From: Alphaproteobacteria bacterium UBA6324
GTDB taxonomy: Bacteria > Pseudomonadota > Alphaproteobacteria > CAAGCB01 > CAG-977
Length of the DNA stretch: 64,000 bases
Direction: 5' to 3'
NCBI GenBank assembly: GCA_002439085.1
Contig: DJSW01000016.1
Span: 46,629 to 110,628, forward strand
Positions 17,172-26,631 of the stretch are shown in pieces; the first letter of the stretch is position 1; each line of letters opens with the position of its first letter. The notes under the pieces are model-generated. The model saw nothing but the letters and a program-made list of their open reading frames with translations. It had not been told where the DNA came from and searched no databases. The translations under genes and the position numbers were made by a program.

Positions 17172-17930
17172 ATGGATTTTGAAACGATTACCGTCGAAAG
17201 CAACAACGCGATCGGGATGATCACGTTGAACCGTCCGGCGTCCATGAACGCCGTTTGCGCCGCGATGTTGCGCGAACTGGCGACGGCGATCGGGGATTTC
17301 GACGCCGAGGAATCCATCCGCGTGATCGTTTTGAAAGGGGACGCCGGATTTTTCGCCGCGGGGACGGATATGTCCGAATTCGCGGTCGCCGACGCCGCGG
17401 GCAAAAGCGAGCTGTACGCCAAAGCGGCTGACGCGTTCACCCGTTGTTCAAAACCGGTCGTCGCCGGTGTCGCCGGATATGTGTTCGGCGGCGGGTTGGA
17501 GCTGGTGCTGATGAGCGACATTGTCATCGCCGCGGACAACGCGCGATTCGGATTTCCGGAAATCACGCTGGGCGTTTTGCCGCAAATGGGCGGGGCGGCT
17601 TTACTGGCCGGCCGAGTCGGGCGCGCCAAGGCCATGGATATCCTGCTGACGGGGCGGCACGTCGGCGCGCAAGAGGCTTTGGCCTGCGGATTGGTGTCGC
17701 GCGTGGTTGACGGCACCGACCTGTTGAACGAGGTCGGGGAAACCGCCGAACGCATCGCCAATATGCCGGCCGTGGGTGTCAAGCTGGCAAAACAGGCCGT
17801 ATCGCGGGCGTGCGGCGGCCGCGAAATTTCCGGCGGCGCGGCGGCCGCGTTGTCGCTGACATCCGTTGACGCGCGCGAAGGCTTGGCCGCTTTGAGGGAA
17901 AATCGTGCGCCAAAGTATGTGCACAAGTAG
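17172..17930 (+). CDS. Enoyl-CoA hydratase/isomerase family protein
   Basis: 252 residues, crotonase fold. NRPASMNAV near the start, AGTDMSEFA forming the CoA oxyanion region, and YVFGGGLELVLMSDIVIAADNARFGFPEITLGVLPQMGGAALL holding the catalytic-type residues. It catalyses hydration of trans-2-enoyl-CoA or a related reaction in fatty-acid catabolism. The gene conventionally lies just before rpsT and dnaA in this class. Confidence 0.9.
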   Translation: MDFETITVESNNAIGMITLNRPASMNAVCAAMLRELATAIGDFDAEESIRVIVLKGDAGFFAAGTDMSEFAVADAAGKSELYAKAADAFTRCSKPVVAGVAGYVFGGGLELVLMSDIVIAADNARFGFPEITLGVLPQMGGAALLAGRVGRAKAMDILLTGRHVGAQEALACGLVSRVVDGTDLLNEVGETAERIANMPAVGVKLAKQAVSRACGGREISGGAAAALSLTSVDAREGLAALRENRAPKYVHK

Positions 17931-17938
17931 TTTATCCC

Positions 17939-17968
17939 TTGACTTTACCGGAAAAGTGAGAGTATAAA
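17939..17968 (+). promoter_or_regulatory. rpsT promoter
   Basis: TTGACT (17939-17944), 18-base spacer, TATAAA (17963-17968), 38 bases before the rpsT start codon. Confidence 0.75.
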
Positions 17969-18006
17969 ACCTACCTTAGTTCGTTTTAAGCAAACAGGAA
18001 AAAACA

Positions 18007-18270
18007 ATGGCTAATCATCTTTCGTCAAAACAACGTATCCGTCGCAACGCCCGTCGCGCGCAGTACAACGCCGCCCGCAAATCCCGCGTTCACACGTTTA
18101 CGAATAAATTTGAAGCCGCTTTGGCCGGTGGCGACAAGGCCGCCGCGCAGGAAGCTTTCCGCACGGCCGAATCGGAAATTATGCGTGCTGTTTCAAAGGG
18201 TGTTTTGCACAAAAATACCGCCGCTCGCAGAGTTTCCCGTTTGTCCGCCCGCGTCAAGGCGATGGGCTGA
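18007..18270 (+). CDS. rpsT: 30S ribosomal protein S20
   Basis: 87 residues, strongly basic: MANHLSSKQRIRRNARRAQYN at the start and KGVLHKNTAARRVSRLSARV near the end, the S20 helical bundle that binds 16S rRNA. It has its own promoter and terminator and precedes dnaA. Confidence 0.97.
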   Translation: MANHLSSKQRIRRNARRAQYNAARKSRVHTFTNKFEAALAGGDKAAAQEAFRTAESEIMRAVSKGVLHKNTAARRVSRLSARVKAMG

Positions 18271-18337
18271 AGCGCAGGCGTTTAAACCTCTGTCCGGGTT
18301 GACCGGATTATGTTTTGCGCGTCTGTTTTCGCGATTT

Positions 18338-18369
18338 AAAGCAGGCCGTCTTCGGACAGTCTGCTTTTT
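18338..18369 (+). terminator. Terminator of rpsT
   Basis: AAAGCAG...TTCG...CTGCTTTTTG hairpin with U tract. The remaining ~200 bases to the dnaA start show no clear cluster of DnaA boxes. Confidence 0.75.
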
Positions 18370-18567
18370 GTCGTTGATATCGGCGGCCGGTCGTTTCGCG
18401 CGTTTTGTATGTGTCGGACGGCAGGATGCCACAATATCTTGAGTCAAGCGGATTTATTTGATTTTTGTCGATATCGAGGCTTGCCTTTCGCCCGACTCCC
18501 CCCTATTATGCGCCACGCGAACCGCGGGCGGACGCGGCGGTTCAACCAGAAAAAAACGGAAAAGGAA

Positions 18568-19935
18568 ATGAATGATTCGTTGACAGCTCAATCGGCGGCG
18601 GTGGCCGGACGCCTGCGTAAATCGCTGGGCGCGTCCGCGTATGACACGTGGCTGAAATCGTTGGCTGTCGGCGGATTCAAGGACGGCGTTTTGACGCTGT
18701 TCCTGCCGACGAATTTTTTCTGTAGCTATATCGCGCGCAATTTTGCCGATGACATCATGCAGGCGTGGCAGGCGGAAAATCCCGCCGTAACGTCGGTTAA
18801 ATTTGAGGTCGGCAGTCCCGCTTTTGCCGCGCCGGTCGAACCGGAACGCGCGGAGGTTGCGCCGGAATCCGAACGCGCGGCCGAACGCATTTCCGTCGAA
18901 TCGGAAAAGGATGTCTTGTCCGCGGCTTTGGATCCGCGCTACACGTTCGACAATTTCGTCGTCGGCGCGCCGAACGAATTCGCCTATGCCGCCGCCAGAC
19001 GCGTGGCGGAAACGGACAACGTCCAATTCAATCCGCTTTACCTGTATTCCAGCGCGGGGCTGGGCAAAACGCATTTGATGCATTCGATCGCGTGGCACAT
19101 CCGCGAACACGCGCCGTCGCGCCGCGTCGTTTATCTGTCGGCGGAAAAGTTCATGTACCTGTTCGTCCGCGCCCTGCGCTACAAGGACACGCTGTCGTTC
19201 AAAGAGGAGTTGCGCAACGTTGACGTTTTGATGATCGACGACGTTCAATTCCTGATCGGCAAGGAAAACACGCAGGACGAGTTTTTCCACACGTTCAACG
19301 CATTGGCCGGCGCGGGAAAGCAGATCGTTTTGTCGGCCGACAAGCCGCCGGTCAATCTGGACGGGATCGAAGACCGCCTGAAAACCCGTCTGGGGTCGGG
19401 GCTGGTGGTGGACATTCATCCGACGACGTACGAGCTGCGCTTGGGCATTTTGGAAAACAAGGCGCAGAACCTCGGCGTCCGCGTGCCGTCCGACGTTATC
19501 GCGTTTCTGGCCGAAAAAATCACGTCCAGCGTGCGCGAACTGGAAGGCGCGTTGCTGCGCGTCGCGGCGCACGTCCAGCTGATGGGCGGCGAAGTGACGC
19601 TGGAACGCACCTGCGACATCCTGCGCGACGTGCTGAGCGTGATGGATCGCCGCGTGTCCATCGAGGACATCCAGCGCAAAGTCGCTGAACATTACAACAT
19701 CCGTTTGTCGGAAATGACATCGAAACGGCGGGAACGTTCCGTCGCGCGCCCGCGCCAGATCGCCATGTATCTGGCGAAAACGCTGACGACGAAGTCTTTG
19801 CCGGACATTGGTAGGGCGTTTGACCGCGACCACACGACGGTGATTCACGCGGTGAAAACGATCGAGGATATGTGTTTCGCGGACGCCGCTTTCAAATCGG
19901 AAATCGACAGCCTGCGCCGCGTTCTTTCCGCTTGA
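18568..19935 (+). CDS. dnaA: Chromosomal replication initiator DnaA
   Basis: 455 residues from ATG 18568, with AAAAGGAA just upstream; the open frame extends further 5' but lacks a better start. Domain I is short (residues ~1-75), a charged linker follows, then the AAA+ domain with Walker A SAGLGKTHLM and Walker B VDVLMIDDVQFL. Domain IV has the DNA-binding signature RPRQIAMYLAKTLTTKSLPDIGRAFDRDHTTVIHA. Unwinds the origin. The dnaA-dnaN-recF-gyrB order is conserved in many bacteria, though in many alphaproteobacteria the origin itself lies elsewhere. Confidence 0.97.
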   Translation: MNDSLTAQSAAVAGRLRKSLGASAYDTWLKSLAVGGFKDGVLTLFLPTNFFCSYIARNFADDIMQAWQAENPAVTSVKFEVGSPAFAAPVEPERAEVAPESERAAERISVESEKDVLSAALDPRYTFDNFVVGAPNEFAYAAARRVAETDNVQFNPLYLYSSAGLGKTHLMHSIAWHIREHAPSRRVVYLSAEKFMYLFVRALRYKDTLSFKEELRNVDVLMIDDVQFLIGKENTQDEFFHTFNALAGAGKQIVLSADKPPVNLDGIEDRLKTRLGSGLVVDIHPTTYELRLGILENKAQNLGVRVPSDVIAFLAEKITSSVRELEGALLRVAAHVQLMGGEVTLERTCDILRDVLSVMDRRVSIEDIQRKVAEHYNIRLSEMTSKRRERSVARPRQIAMYLAKTLTTKSLPDIGRAFDRDHTTVIHAVKTIEDMCFADAAFKSEIDSLRRVLSA

Positions 19936-20094
19936 TCGGAATCTTTTGAATTCAACGAGTCGCGCCTGTTCCCGATACGGGCGGAAATCGGGAAAAAACT
20001 TTGGCTTCTTTTGACATTTTTTGCTTTGGAAAAACGGCGGATGTGATATACTGCCGCTAAACAGTTTTTAACCTTTTTTGAAGAGTTGGAATCC

Positions 20095-21210
20095 ATGAAA
20101 TTTACGATAGAACGCGCCGCTTTGCTGAAATCTTTGTCCCATGTGCAGAACGTGGTGGAACGCCGCCACACCAATCCTTTGCTGTCGAATGTCAAAATCA
20201 CGGCGGCCGAGGGCGGAATTGTTTTGAACGCGACGGATAACGAATTGGAAATCAGCGAAAAAACGGCCGCCAAGGTTGACGAGGCCGGTGCGATCACCGC
20301 CCCCGCGCACAAGCTGTATGAAATCGTGCGCAAATTGCCGGACGGGGCGGAAATCGAATTCGTTTTGAACGCCGAAAACAACCAACTGAAAATGACGGCC
20401 GGACGCGCCAAATTTGCTTTGGCGACGATGGCGGGCGAAGATTTCCCCTCGATCGCCGACGGGGATATGACGCATCATTTCGCGTTAAAGGCGTCCGATC
20501 TGCGCGATTTGATCGACCGCACGTCTTTCGCGGTGTCAACCGAGGAAACGCGTTTCTATCTGAACGGCATTTATTTGCACGAAGCGACATCGAAAGAGGA
20601 AAAAATCCTGCGCGCCGTCGCGACCGACGGGCATCGTCTGGCGTGCGCCGAAGCTGTGTTCCCCGAAGGAGCGGCCGGTATGCCCGGCATCATCGTTCCG
20701 CGCAAGGCGATCGGCGAGCTGAGCAAGTTGCTGGCCGAGGAAACGGGCGACGTGGCAATCGACCTGTCCACTTATAAAATCCGCTTTACATTCGGCGATT
20801 TGGTGCTGACCTCTTTGCTGATCGAGGGGACGTATCCCGATTATGAACGCGTGATTCCGACGGAAAACGACAAGGTGATGGAAATTGACGCGCAGGCGTT
20901 GACGCAGGTGGTTGACCGCGTGTCCAGCCTGTCCGAAAAATCCCGCGCCGTGCGTTTGACGCTGTCGAAAGGGTTGGTCAAGGTTTCCGCCGCGAATGCC
21001 GAAGAGGGCAGCGCGGAGGACGAGCTGGAAGCCAAATACGACGCCGATCCGATTGATGTCGGGTTCAACTATGTCTATTTGGAAGATGTTTTGAAACAGA
21101 TCAAGGGCGGATTGGTGCAGATCGCTTTTTCGGATTCGGCGTCCCCGACCGTTTTGACGGATATGTCCGATCCAAGCGTTTTGTTTGTTTTGATGCCTAT
21201 GCGAGTGTAA
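20095..21210 (+). CDS. dnaN: DNA polymerase III beta clamp
   Basis: 371 residues. Sliding clamp that tethers the replicative polymerase. Begins MKFTIERAALLKSLSHVQNVVERR; the domain 2-3 signatures include RFYLNGIYLH and DGHRLA, and the C-terminal hydrophobic end is VLMPMRV. The 159-base gap after dnaA contains a perfect 8-bp inverted repeat (TTCCCGAT/ATCGGGAA) and a TATACT box at 20047-20052. Confidence 0.97.
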   Translation: MKFTIERAALLKSLSHVQNVVERRHTNPLLSNVKITAAEGGIVLNATDNELEISEKTAAKVDEAGAITAPAHKLYEIVRKLPDGAEIEFVLNAENNQLKMTAGRAKFALATMAGEDFPSIADGDMTHHFALKASDLRDLIDRTSFAVSTEETRFYLNGIYLHEATSKEEKILRAVATDGHRLACAEAVFPEGAAGMPGIIVPRKAIGELSKLLAEETGDVAIDLSTYKIRFTFGDLVLTSLLIEGTYPDYERVIPTENDKVMEIDAQALTQVVDRVSSLSEKSRAVRLTLSKGLVKVSAANAEEGSAEDELEAKYDADPIDVGFNYVYLEDVLKQIKGGLVQIAFSDSASPTVLTDMSDPSVLFVLMPMRV

Positions 21211-21235
21211 GACGATTTTAACGGCAAACGAATTG

Positions 21236-22441
21236 ATGTGCGTGCGTTCGCGGGGTTCCGCGGCGCCGGAACCGGAACGGCGGGCTGAAAATTCCGCCGA
21301 GGGGATTTTTGTCAATCGTTTGCGGGTGTCGCGTTTCCGCAACTATCCGTACGCGCGGCTGGAATTGCCGGAACGGACGGGGCAGGTTGTTTTGACCGGC
21401 AGGAACGGTGTCGGAAAAACGAATTTAATCGAAGCGGTTTCTTTTCTCGCCCCCGGAAAAGGGGCGCGGCAGGCCAAATTCCGCGACGTGCTGGAAAAGG
21501 ATTCCGGCGCGGTTTCGTGGGGCGTCGGCGCCGTTTTGCAAAAAGGGGCGGAGGAAATCGAGCTGGCGACGGATTATGAATCCGCCGGTGTCCGCGGCGA
21601 AAAACGGAACGTCCGTCTGAACGGCGCGCCGGTGTCGCAAACCGATTTGGGGCGCGTGTGTTCGGTCGTGTGGCTGACGCCCGCGATGGACAGGCTGTTT
21701 GCCGGCGAACCGGCCGGACGCCGCCGTTTTCTGGACCGGCTGACGCAGGCTTTTTTTGAAAACCACGCGTCGGCGTGCGCGGCGTACGCGCAGGCGTTGC
21801 GTCAATGGGGCGCGTTGATCCGCGACGGCAAAAAGGACGAACGCTGGTTGTCGGCGTTGGAAGCGACGATGGGCAAGTACGGGGCGAAAATCGCCCGCGC
21901 CAGACGGGAAACGACGGCTTTGCTGCAGGCGGAGCTGGATCGCGGAACGGCGGCTTTTCCGCAGGCGTCGTTGACGCTGACGGGCGGATGGGAGGACGAA
22001 TTGGCGTCCAAGGCCGACGGCGAAGACGCCGCGTTCATCCGTTCGCGGTTGGCGGCGGCGCGCGAAACGTACGCGCAAAACGGGTCGGCCGGCGGCGTTC
22101 ACACCGTCGATCTGGCGGCGCGGCACCGTGAAAAGGATATGCCGGCGGCGGTGTGTTCGACGGGCGAGCAAAAGGCTTTGCTGATTTCCGTTTTGCTGGC
22201 GCACGTCCGCGCACAGGCGGCGCGGAAGGGGACTTTGCCGCTGGTGCTGTTTGACGAAGCGGCCGCGCATCTGGACGACCGGCGGCGCGACGCTTTGTTC
22301 GACGAGATTTCGCGTTTGAAAACGCAGGTGTGGCTGACGGGGGTGACTCCGCAGCCGTTTGAAAGTTTGAAAAATACGGCGCACTTTGTCGCTGTGGAAG
22401 AATTGTTGCGAGCCGTTCCCGAATGGGCGGCCGCGTGTTGA
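21236..22441 (+). CDS. recF: DNA replication/repair protein RecF
   Basis: 401 residues from ATG 21236; the ribosome site is weak, and the family homology begins at about residue 25 (VNRLRVSRFRNY), so a later start is possible. ABC-type ATPase: Walker A TGRNGVGKTNLIEA, signature CSTGEQKALLIS, Walker B LVLFDEAAAHLD. Helps load RecA at single-strand gaps. Overlaps no neighbour; gyrB follows after 13 bases. Confidence 0.93.
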   Translation: MCVRSRGSAAPEPERRAENSAEGIFVNRLRVSRFRNYPYARLELPERTGQVVLTGRNGVGKTNLIEAVSFLAPGKGARQAKFRDVLEKDSGAVSWGVGAVLQKGAEEIELATDYESAGVRGEKRNVRLNGAPVSQTDLGRVCSVVWLTPAMDRLFAGEPAGRRRFLDRLTQAFFENHASACAAYAQALRQWGALIRDGKKDERWLSALEATMGKYGAKIARARRETTALLQAELDRGTAAFPQASLTLTGGWEDELASKADGEDAAFIRSRLAAARETYAQNGSAGGVHTVDLAARHREKDMPAAVCSTGEQKALLISVLLAHVRAQAARKGTLPLVLFDEAAAHLDDRRRDALFDEISRLKTQVWLTGVTPQPFESLKNTAHFVAVEELLRAVPEWAAAC

Positions 22442-22454
22442 CGAAAGGTGTATT

Positions 22455-24887
22455 ATGACGCAAGAAACAGAATTGCACTCCTCCTCCGATTACAACGCCG
22501 AATCCATCAAGGTTTTGAAAGGGCTGGACGCCGTGCGCAAACGCCCCGGAATGTATATCGGCGACACGGACGACGGCACGGGGCTGCACCACATGGTGTA
22601 CGAAGTGCTGGACAACGCGATTGACGAATCGCTGGCGGGGTACTGCACGAAAACGGAAACGATCATCAATTCCGACGGTTCCGTGACGGTGCGCGACAAC
22701 GGGCGCGGCATTCCGACCGATCTGCACAAGGAAGAGGGCGTTTCCGCCGCCGAAGTCATCATGACGCAGTTGCACGCGGGCGGCAAATTCGACCAGAATT
22801 CCTACAAGATTTCCGGCGGTTTGCACGGCGTGGGCGTTTCGGTCGTCAACGCGCTGTCGTCGTCGCTGAAATTGCGCATTTGGCGCAACGGCAAGGAACA
22901 CTATATGGAATTCAGAAACGGCGTGCCCGTCGCGCCGTTGAAAGTCGTGGGCGACGCCGTTCCGGCCGACCGCACGGGAACCGAGGTCACTTTCCTGCCG
23001 TCGCCGGAAACGTTCACGAAAACGGAATTCGATTTCGACACGTTGGAACACCGTTTGCGCGAACTGGCGTTTTTGAATTCGGGCGTGCATCTGGTTTTGC
23101 GCGACGAACGCCCCGGAAACCCGCGCGAAGTCGTGTTCTGCTATGAGGGCGGAATTCAGGAATTCGTCCGTTACATCGACCGTTCCAAAACGTCGATTCA
23201 CGAAGGCGAAATCGCCATGTCGGGCGAAAAGAACGGCATCATGGTCGATTTGGCGATGGAATGGACGGACGGCTATCACGAAACGACGCTGTGCTTTACC
23301 AACAACATTCCCCAGCGCGACGGCGGCACGCACTTGGCGGGGTTCCGCGCGGCCTTGACCCGCACGATCAACGCCTACGCGCAGGAATCCGGTATGCTGA
23401 AAAAGGAAAAGGTCGAGCTGTCCGGCGAAGATATGCGCGAAGGTCTGACCTGCGTCCTGTCCGTCAAAGTGCCTGATCCGAAGTTTTCTTCGCAGACGAA
23501 GGACAAGCTGGTTTCGTCCGAAGTCCGCCCCGTCGTCGAGGGAATCGTCGGCGACAAGCTGGAAAAATGGCTGGGCGAACATCCGGTCGAAGCGCGCAAG
23601 ATCGTCGGCAAGGTCGTCGAGGCCGCCGCCGCGCGCGAAGCCGCCCGCAAAGCCCGCGATTTGACGCGGCGCAAGGGCGTTTTGGATATGGCTTCCCTGC
23701 CCGGAAAGCTGGCGGATTGTTCCGAACGCGACCCCGCCAATTCCGAAATCTTCATCGTCGAAGGGGATTCGGCGGGCGGATCGGCCAAGCAGGGGCGCAA
23801 CCGCGCGAATCAGGCCATTCTGCCGTTGCGCGGCAAGATTTTGAACGTCGAACGCGCCCGTTTCGACCGGATGTTGAATTCCGCCGAAATCGGGACGATG
23901 GTCACGGCGTTCGGCACGGGGATCGGACGCGACGATTTCAACGCCGACAAATGCCGGTATCACAAAATCATCATCATGACCGATGCGGACGTTGACGGCG
24001 CGCACATTCGCACGCTGCTCTTGACGTTCTTTTTCCGTCAGATGCCCGAACTGATTGAACGCGGCTACGTCTATATCGCCCAGCCGCCTTTGTACCGCGC
24101 CCGCCGCGGCAATTCCGACATCTATTTGAAAGACGAACGCGCGATGGAGGATTACCTGATCAACCAGTCCGTTCAGGACAGCGTGTTCGTGCGTTACGAC
24201 GGGGTGCAGATCGCCGGCGAGGATTTGAAACGTCAGGCGGAGGAAGCCAGAAACTGCCGTCATCTGATCGACACGCTGTCGCGTCAGATGCCGGCCAAAA
24301 TCGTCGAACAAATGGCGATCAACGGGCTGTTCGATCCGGCCGTTTACGACGACGCGGACAAAGCGCGTCAGGCGGCGCGCGATCTGGCCGTCCGGTTGGA
24401 CGAACTGGAACCCGAATACGAACGCGGGTGGCGCGCGGATTTTGAAAACGGCGCGTTCGTGTTCAAACGGACGCTGCGCAGCGTGACCGAAGAATACGTC
24501 GCCGACATCAGCTTTTTGACCAGCGGCGAAGCGCGCAAGCTGAACGAACTGCGCGACGATTTGCGCGAATCGTATGCGAAAACCGGCGTGTTCAAAGCCA
24601 AGGACGCCGAATACAAACTGACGGGACCGATGGCTTTGTCGGACGCGGTGTCGCAAATCGGACGCAAGGGCATTTCCATTCAACGCTATAAAGGGTTGGG
24701 CGAAATGAATCCCGAACAGCTGTGGGAAACGACGCTGGATCCGAACGCGCGTTCCTTGCTGCAGGTGAAAATCACCCATTTCGATCAGGCGGAATCCGTG
24801 TTTTCCATGCTGATGGGCGACATCGTCGAACCGCGCCGCGATTTCATTCAGGACAACGCGTTGAACGTCGTCAATCTGGATGTGTGA
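22455..24887 (+). CDS. gyrB: DNA gyrase subunit B
   Basis: 810 residues from ATG 22455, preceded by AAAGGTG. GHKL ATPase domain (VRKRPGMYIGDTDDGTGLHHMVYEVLDNAIDE; GRGIPTD; SGGLHGVGVSVVNALS), transducer domain, and TOPRIM domain with EGDSAGGSAKQGRNR, PLRGKILNVE and the acidic TDADVDGAHI. The C terminus ends with QRYKGLGEMNPEQLWETT. Introduces negative supercoils together with GyrA. Confidence 0.97.
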   Translation: MTQETELHSSSDYNAESIKVLKGLDAVRKRPGMYIGDTDDGTGLHHMVYEVLDNAIDESLAGYCTKTETIINSDGSVTVRDNGRGIPTDLHKEEGVSAAEVIMTQLHAGGKFDQNSYKISGGLHGVGVSVVNALSSSLKLRIWRNGKEHYMEFRNGVPVAPLKVVGDAVPADRTGTEVTFLPSPETFTKTEFDFDTLEHRLRELAFLNSGVHLVLRDERPGNPREVVFCYEGGIQEFVRYIDRSKTSIHEGEIAMSGEKNGIMVDLAMEWTDGYHETTLCFTNNIPQRDGGTHLAGFRAALTRTINAYAQESGMLKKEKVELSGEDMREGLTCVLSVKVPDPKFSSQTKDKLVSSEVRPVVEGIVGDKLEKWLGEHPVEARKIVGKVVEAAAAREAARKARDLTRRKGVLDMASLPGKLADCSERDPANSEIFIVEGDSAGGSAKQGRNRANQAILPLRGKILNVERARFDRMLNSAEIGTMVTAFGTGIGRDDFNADKCRYHKIIIMTDADVDGAHIRTLLLTFFFRQMPELIERGYVYIAQPPLYRARRGNSDIYLKDERAMEDYLINQSVQDSVFVRYDGVQIAGEDLKRQAEEARNCRHLIDTLSRQMPAKIVEQMAINGLFDPAVYDDADKARQAARDLAVRLDELEPEYERGWRADFENGAFVFKRTLRSVTEEYVADISFLTSGEARKLNELRDDLRESYAKTGVFKAKDAEYKLTGPMALSDAVSQIGRKGISIQRYKGLGEMNPEQLWETTLDPNARSLLQVKITHFDQAESVFSMLMGDIVEPRRDFIQDNALNVVNLDV

Positions 24888-24916
24888 TTTTTTTTAGACT
24901 TTTTGAAAAAAAACGC

Positions 24917-24944
24917 TTGCAGTTTTTTAAAAATCGTCTATAAA
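24917..24944 (+). promoter_or_regulatory. tRNA-Thr promoter
   Basis: TTGCAG (24917-24922), 16-base spacer, TATAAA (24939-24944), 12 bases before the tRNA 5' end. Confidence 0.7.
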
Positions 24945-24956
24945 GAACCTTGCCGT

Positions 24957-25032
<76 letters not shown>

Positions 25033-25034
25033 TT

Positions 25035-25068
25035 AAAAAAGCCCTTGAATTTTTTCAGGGGCTTTTTT
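25035..25068 (+). terminator. Terminator after tRNA-Thr
   Basis: AAAAAAGCCCTTGAA-TTTTT-TCAGGGGCTTTTTT hairpin directly behind the tRNA. Confidence 0.85.
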
Positions 25069-25140
25069 GTGTCCGGATCGAACGCGGCGAAAAAAGATTC
25101 GACGCAAACAGGGGAAAACAGGCGGGACGCGAAAGGCGGG

Positions 25141-25902
25141 CTATCCCCAGAACTGTTCGTCCAAAACGCGGTCTTCTAGATTGTATTCGGAATCAAACAG
25201 CAGGTTCAGGCCGATCGTGCGGTCTTCTTTGACGGTGACTTTGACGGCGTTGCGCAGTTCCGTGAAATCGGCCACCGCGCTGACGGGGCGTTTGTCGCTT
25301 TGCAGCACGTCAAAAACGATTTCCGCGTGGCGGGGGATGATCGCGCCTTGCCACCGGCGGGGGCGGAACGGGCTGATCGGCGTCAAGGCCAGAACGTTCG
25401 ATGTCATCGGCAAAATGGGGCCGTGCGCCGAAAAGTTGTAGGCCGTGCTGCCCGCCGGCGTAGATACAAGCGCGCCGTCGCAAACCAGATGCGGCATTTT
25501 TTGCACGCCGTCGATGCTGATGGAAATTTCGGCCGCTTGCCGGCTTTGTCGCCACAGCGACACTTCGTTGAACGCCAGCGCGCGTTTGTGTTTGCCGTTC
25601 GCCGCCGTCGCGTCCATGACCAGCGGCCGCAATGTTGCGCAATCGGCGTTGTCCAGCCGTTCGTTCAAATCCTCTTCACGGTATTTGTTCATCAAAAAAC
25701 CGACGCTGCCGCGGTTCATGCCGTAAAACGGAATGCCTTTGCCGATATGTTTGTGCAGGGTTTCCAACATAAACCCGTCGCCGCCCAAAACGACGAAAAC
25801 GTCGGCTTTGGCGCACGTCGCGCCGCCGTACACCCGGCGCAGGCGCGTCAGGGATTGCTGTGCGATTTCCGTCGTGTCCGCCAAAAAACAGATTTGCCGC
25901 AT
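25141..25902 (-). CDS. nadK: NAD kinase
   Basis: 253 residues, phosphorylating NAD to NADP. Family motifs are GGDGFMLETLH (the GGDG active site), NEVSLWRQ and DGALVSTPAGSTAYNFSAHGPILP. Length is typical for alphaproteobacterial forms. The gene converges on the tRNA-Thr unit and diverges from the secreted-protein gene to its right. Confidence 0.93.
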   Translation of the reverse strand: MRQICFLADTTEIAQQSLTRLRRVYGGATCAKADVFVVLGGDGFMLETLHKHIGKGIPFYGMNRGSVGFLMNKYREEDLNERLDNADCATLRPLVMDATAANGKHKRALAFNEVSLWRQSRQAAEISISIDGVQKMPHLVCDGALVSTPAGSTAYNFSAHGPILPMTSNVLALTPISPFRPRRWQGAIIPRHAEIVFDVLQSDKRPVSAVADFTELRNAVKVTVKEDRTIGLNLLFDSEYNLEDRVLDEQFWG

Positions 25903-25983
25903 ATTCCATACTCTTTATGGACTTTTCATTACGATTTATCTATAATACCGGAAATTTGAAAAAATAAAAACAGGAAAAGAACC

Positions 25984-26631
25984 ATGGCAAAAGGACGTTA
26001 CCGTTCTTGTGTGTGTTTTTTGACGGCCGCGTTGATTGCGCCCGCCGCTTTTGCCGCGCCGTTTCCGGCGTCCGGAACGCCCAGCTTGCAATATTCGGCG
26101 GACAAAAGCTTTTCGCAACGTCCGAAACCGCCCGAACAGGCGACGCCCATGCCGCAAAAGGATGTGGACGCGTCCGGTCAGATCACTTTCGACGAACTGC
26201 GCGCGTTCGCCCGCGATTGGCGCAAATACGCCAAGTGGTTGAAAACGGACGGCAACCAGTACAAGGCCGTGGCCTATCTGGGGGTGTCGGAATCGGCGGA
26301 TTATCCGGCGGAGGTTGTCCGGTGGCTGGATGCGCGCGGATGGGCGGCGGACAGGTTCTTTTTGCTGGAACGGAAATTCCGCGCCACCCTGTCCATTATG
26401 GAACAGGAAACGAAGCAGACGAACCTGCAAAACCATTTGGAATTTCAGATTCGCCAGCTGGATGAAAACAAAAGCCTGTCCGACAGCGCCAAAAAGAAAA
26501 TGCGCAATCAATACATCAATTCGATTCGCACCGTGCGCGCCGCCACCAGCGCAAAAGCCCCCGTTACGCCCGAGGAATACGAGCTGATCAAATTGAATCG
26601 CGACGCTTTGACCCGTATTTTAAGCGATTGA
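25984..26631 (+). CDS. Secreted protein of unknown function
   Basis: 215 residues, signal peptide (RSCVCFLTAALIAPAAFA) then a proline-rich segment and a mostly helical C-terminal half (ITFDELRAFARDWRKYAKWLK...). Periplasmic location is inferred. I do not recognise the family. It ends convergently against the next gene with no gap. Confidence 0.6.
   Translation: MAKGRYRSCVCFLTAALIAPAAFAAPFPASGTPSLQYSADKSFSQRPKPPEQATPMPQKDVDASGQITFDELRAFARDWRKYAKWLKTDGNQYKAVAYLGVSESADYPAEVVRWLDARGWAADRFFLLERKFRATLSIMEQETKQTNLQNHLEFQIRQLDENKSLSDSAKKKMRNQYINSIRTVRAATSAKAPVTPEEYELIKLNRDALTRILSD

Noticed and set aside
18271..20094. Replication origin around dnaA
   Set aside because: No cluster of TTATCCACA-like boxes or AT-rich unwinding region is evident in the gaps before or after dnaA; in many alphaproteobacteria the origin is elsewhere.
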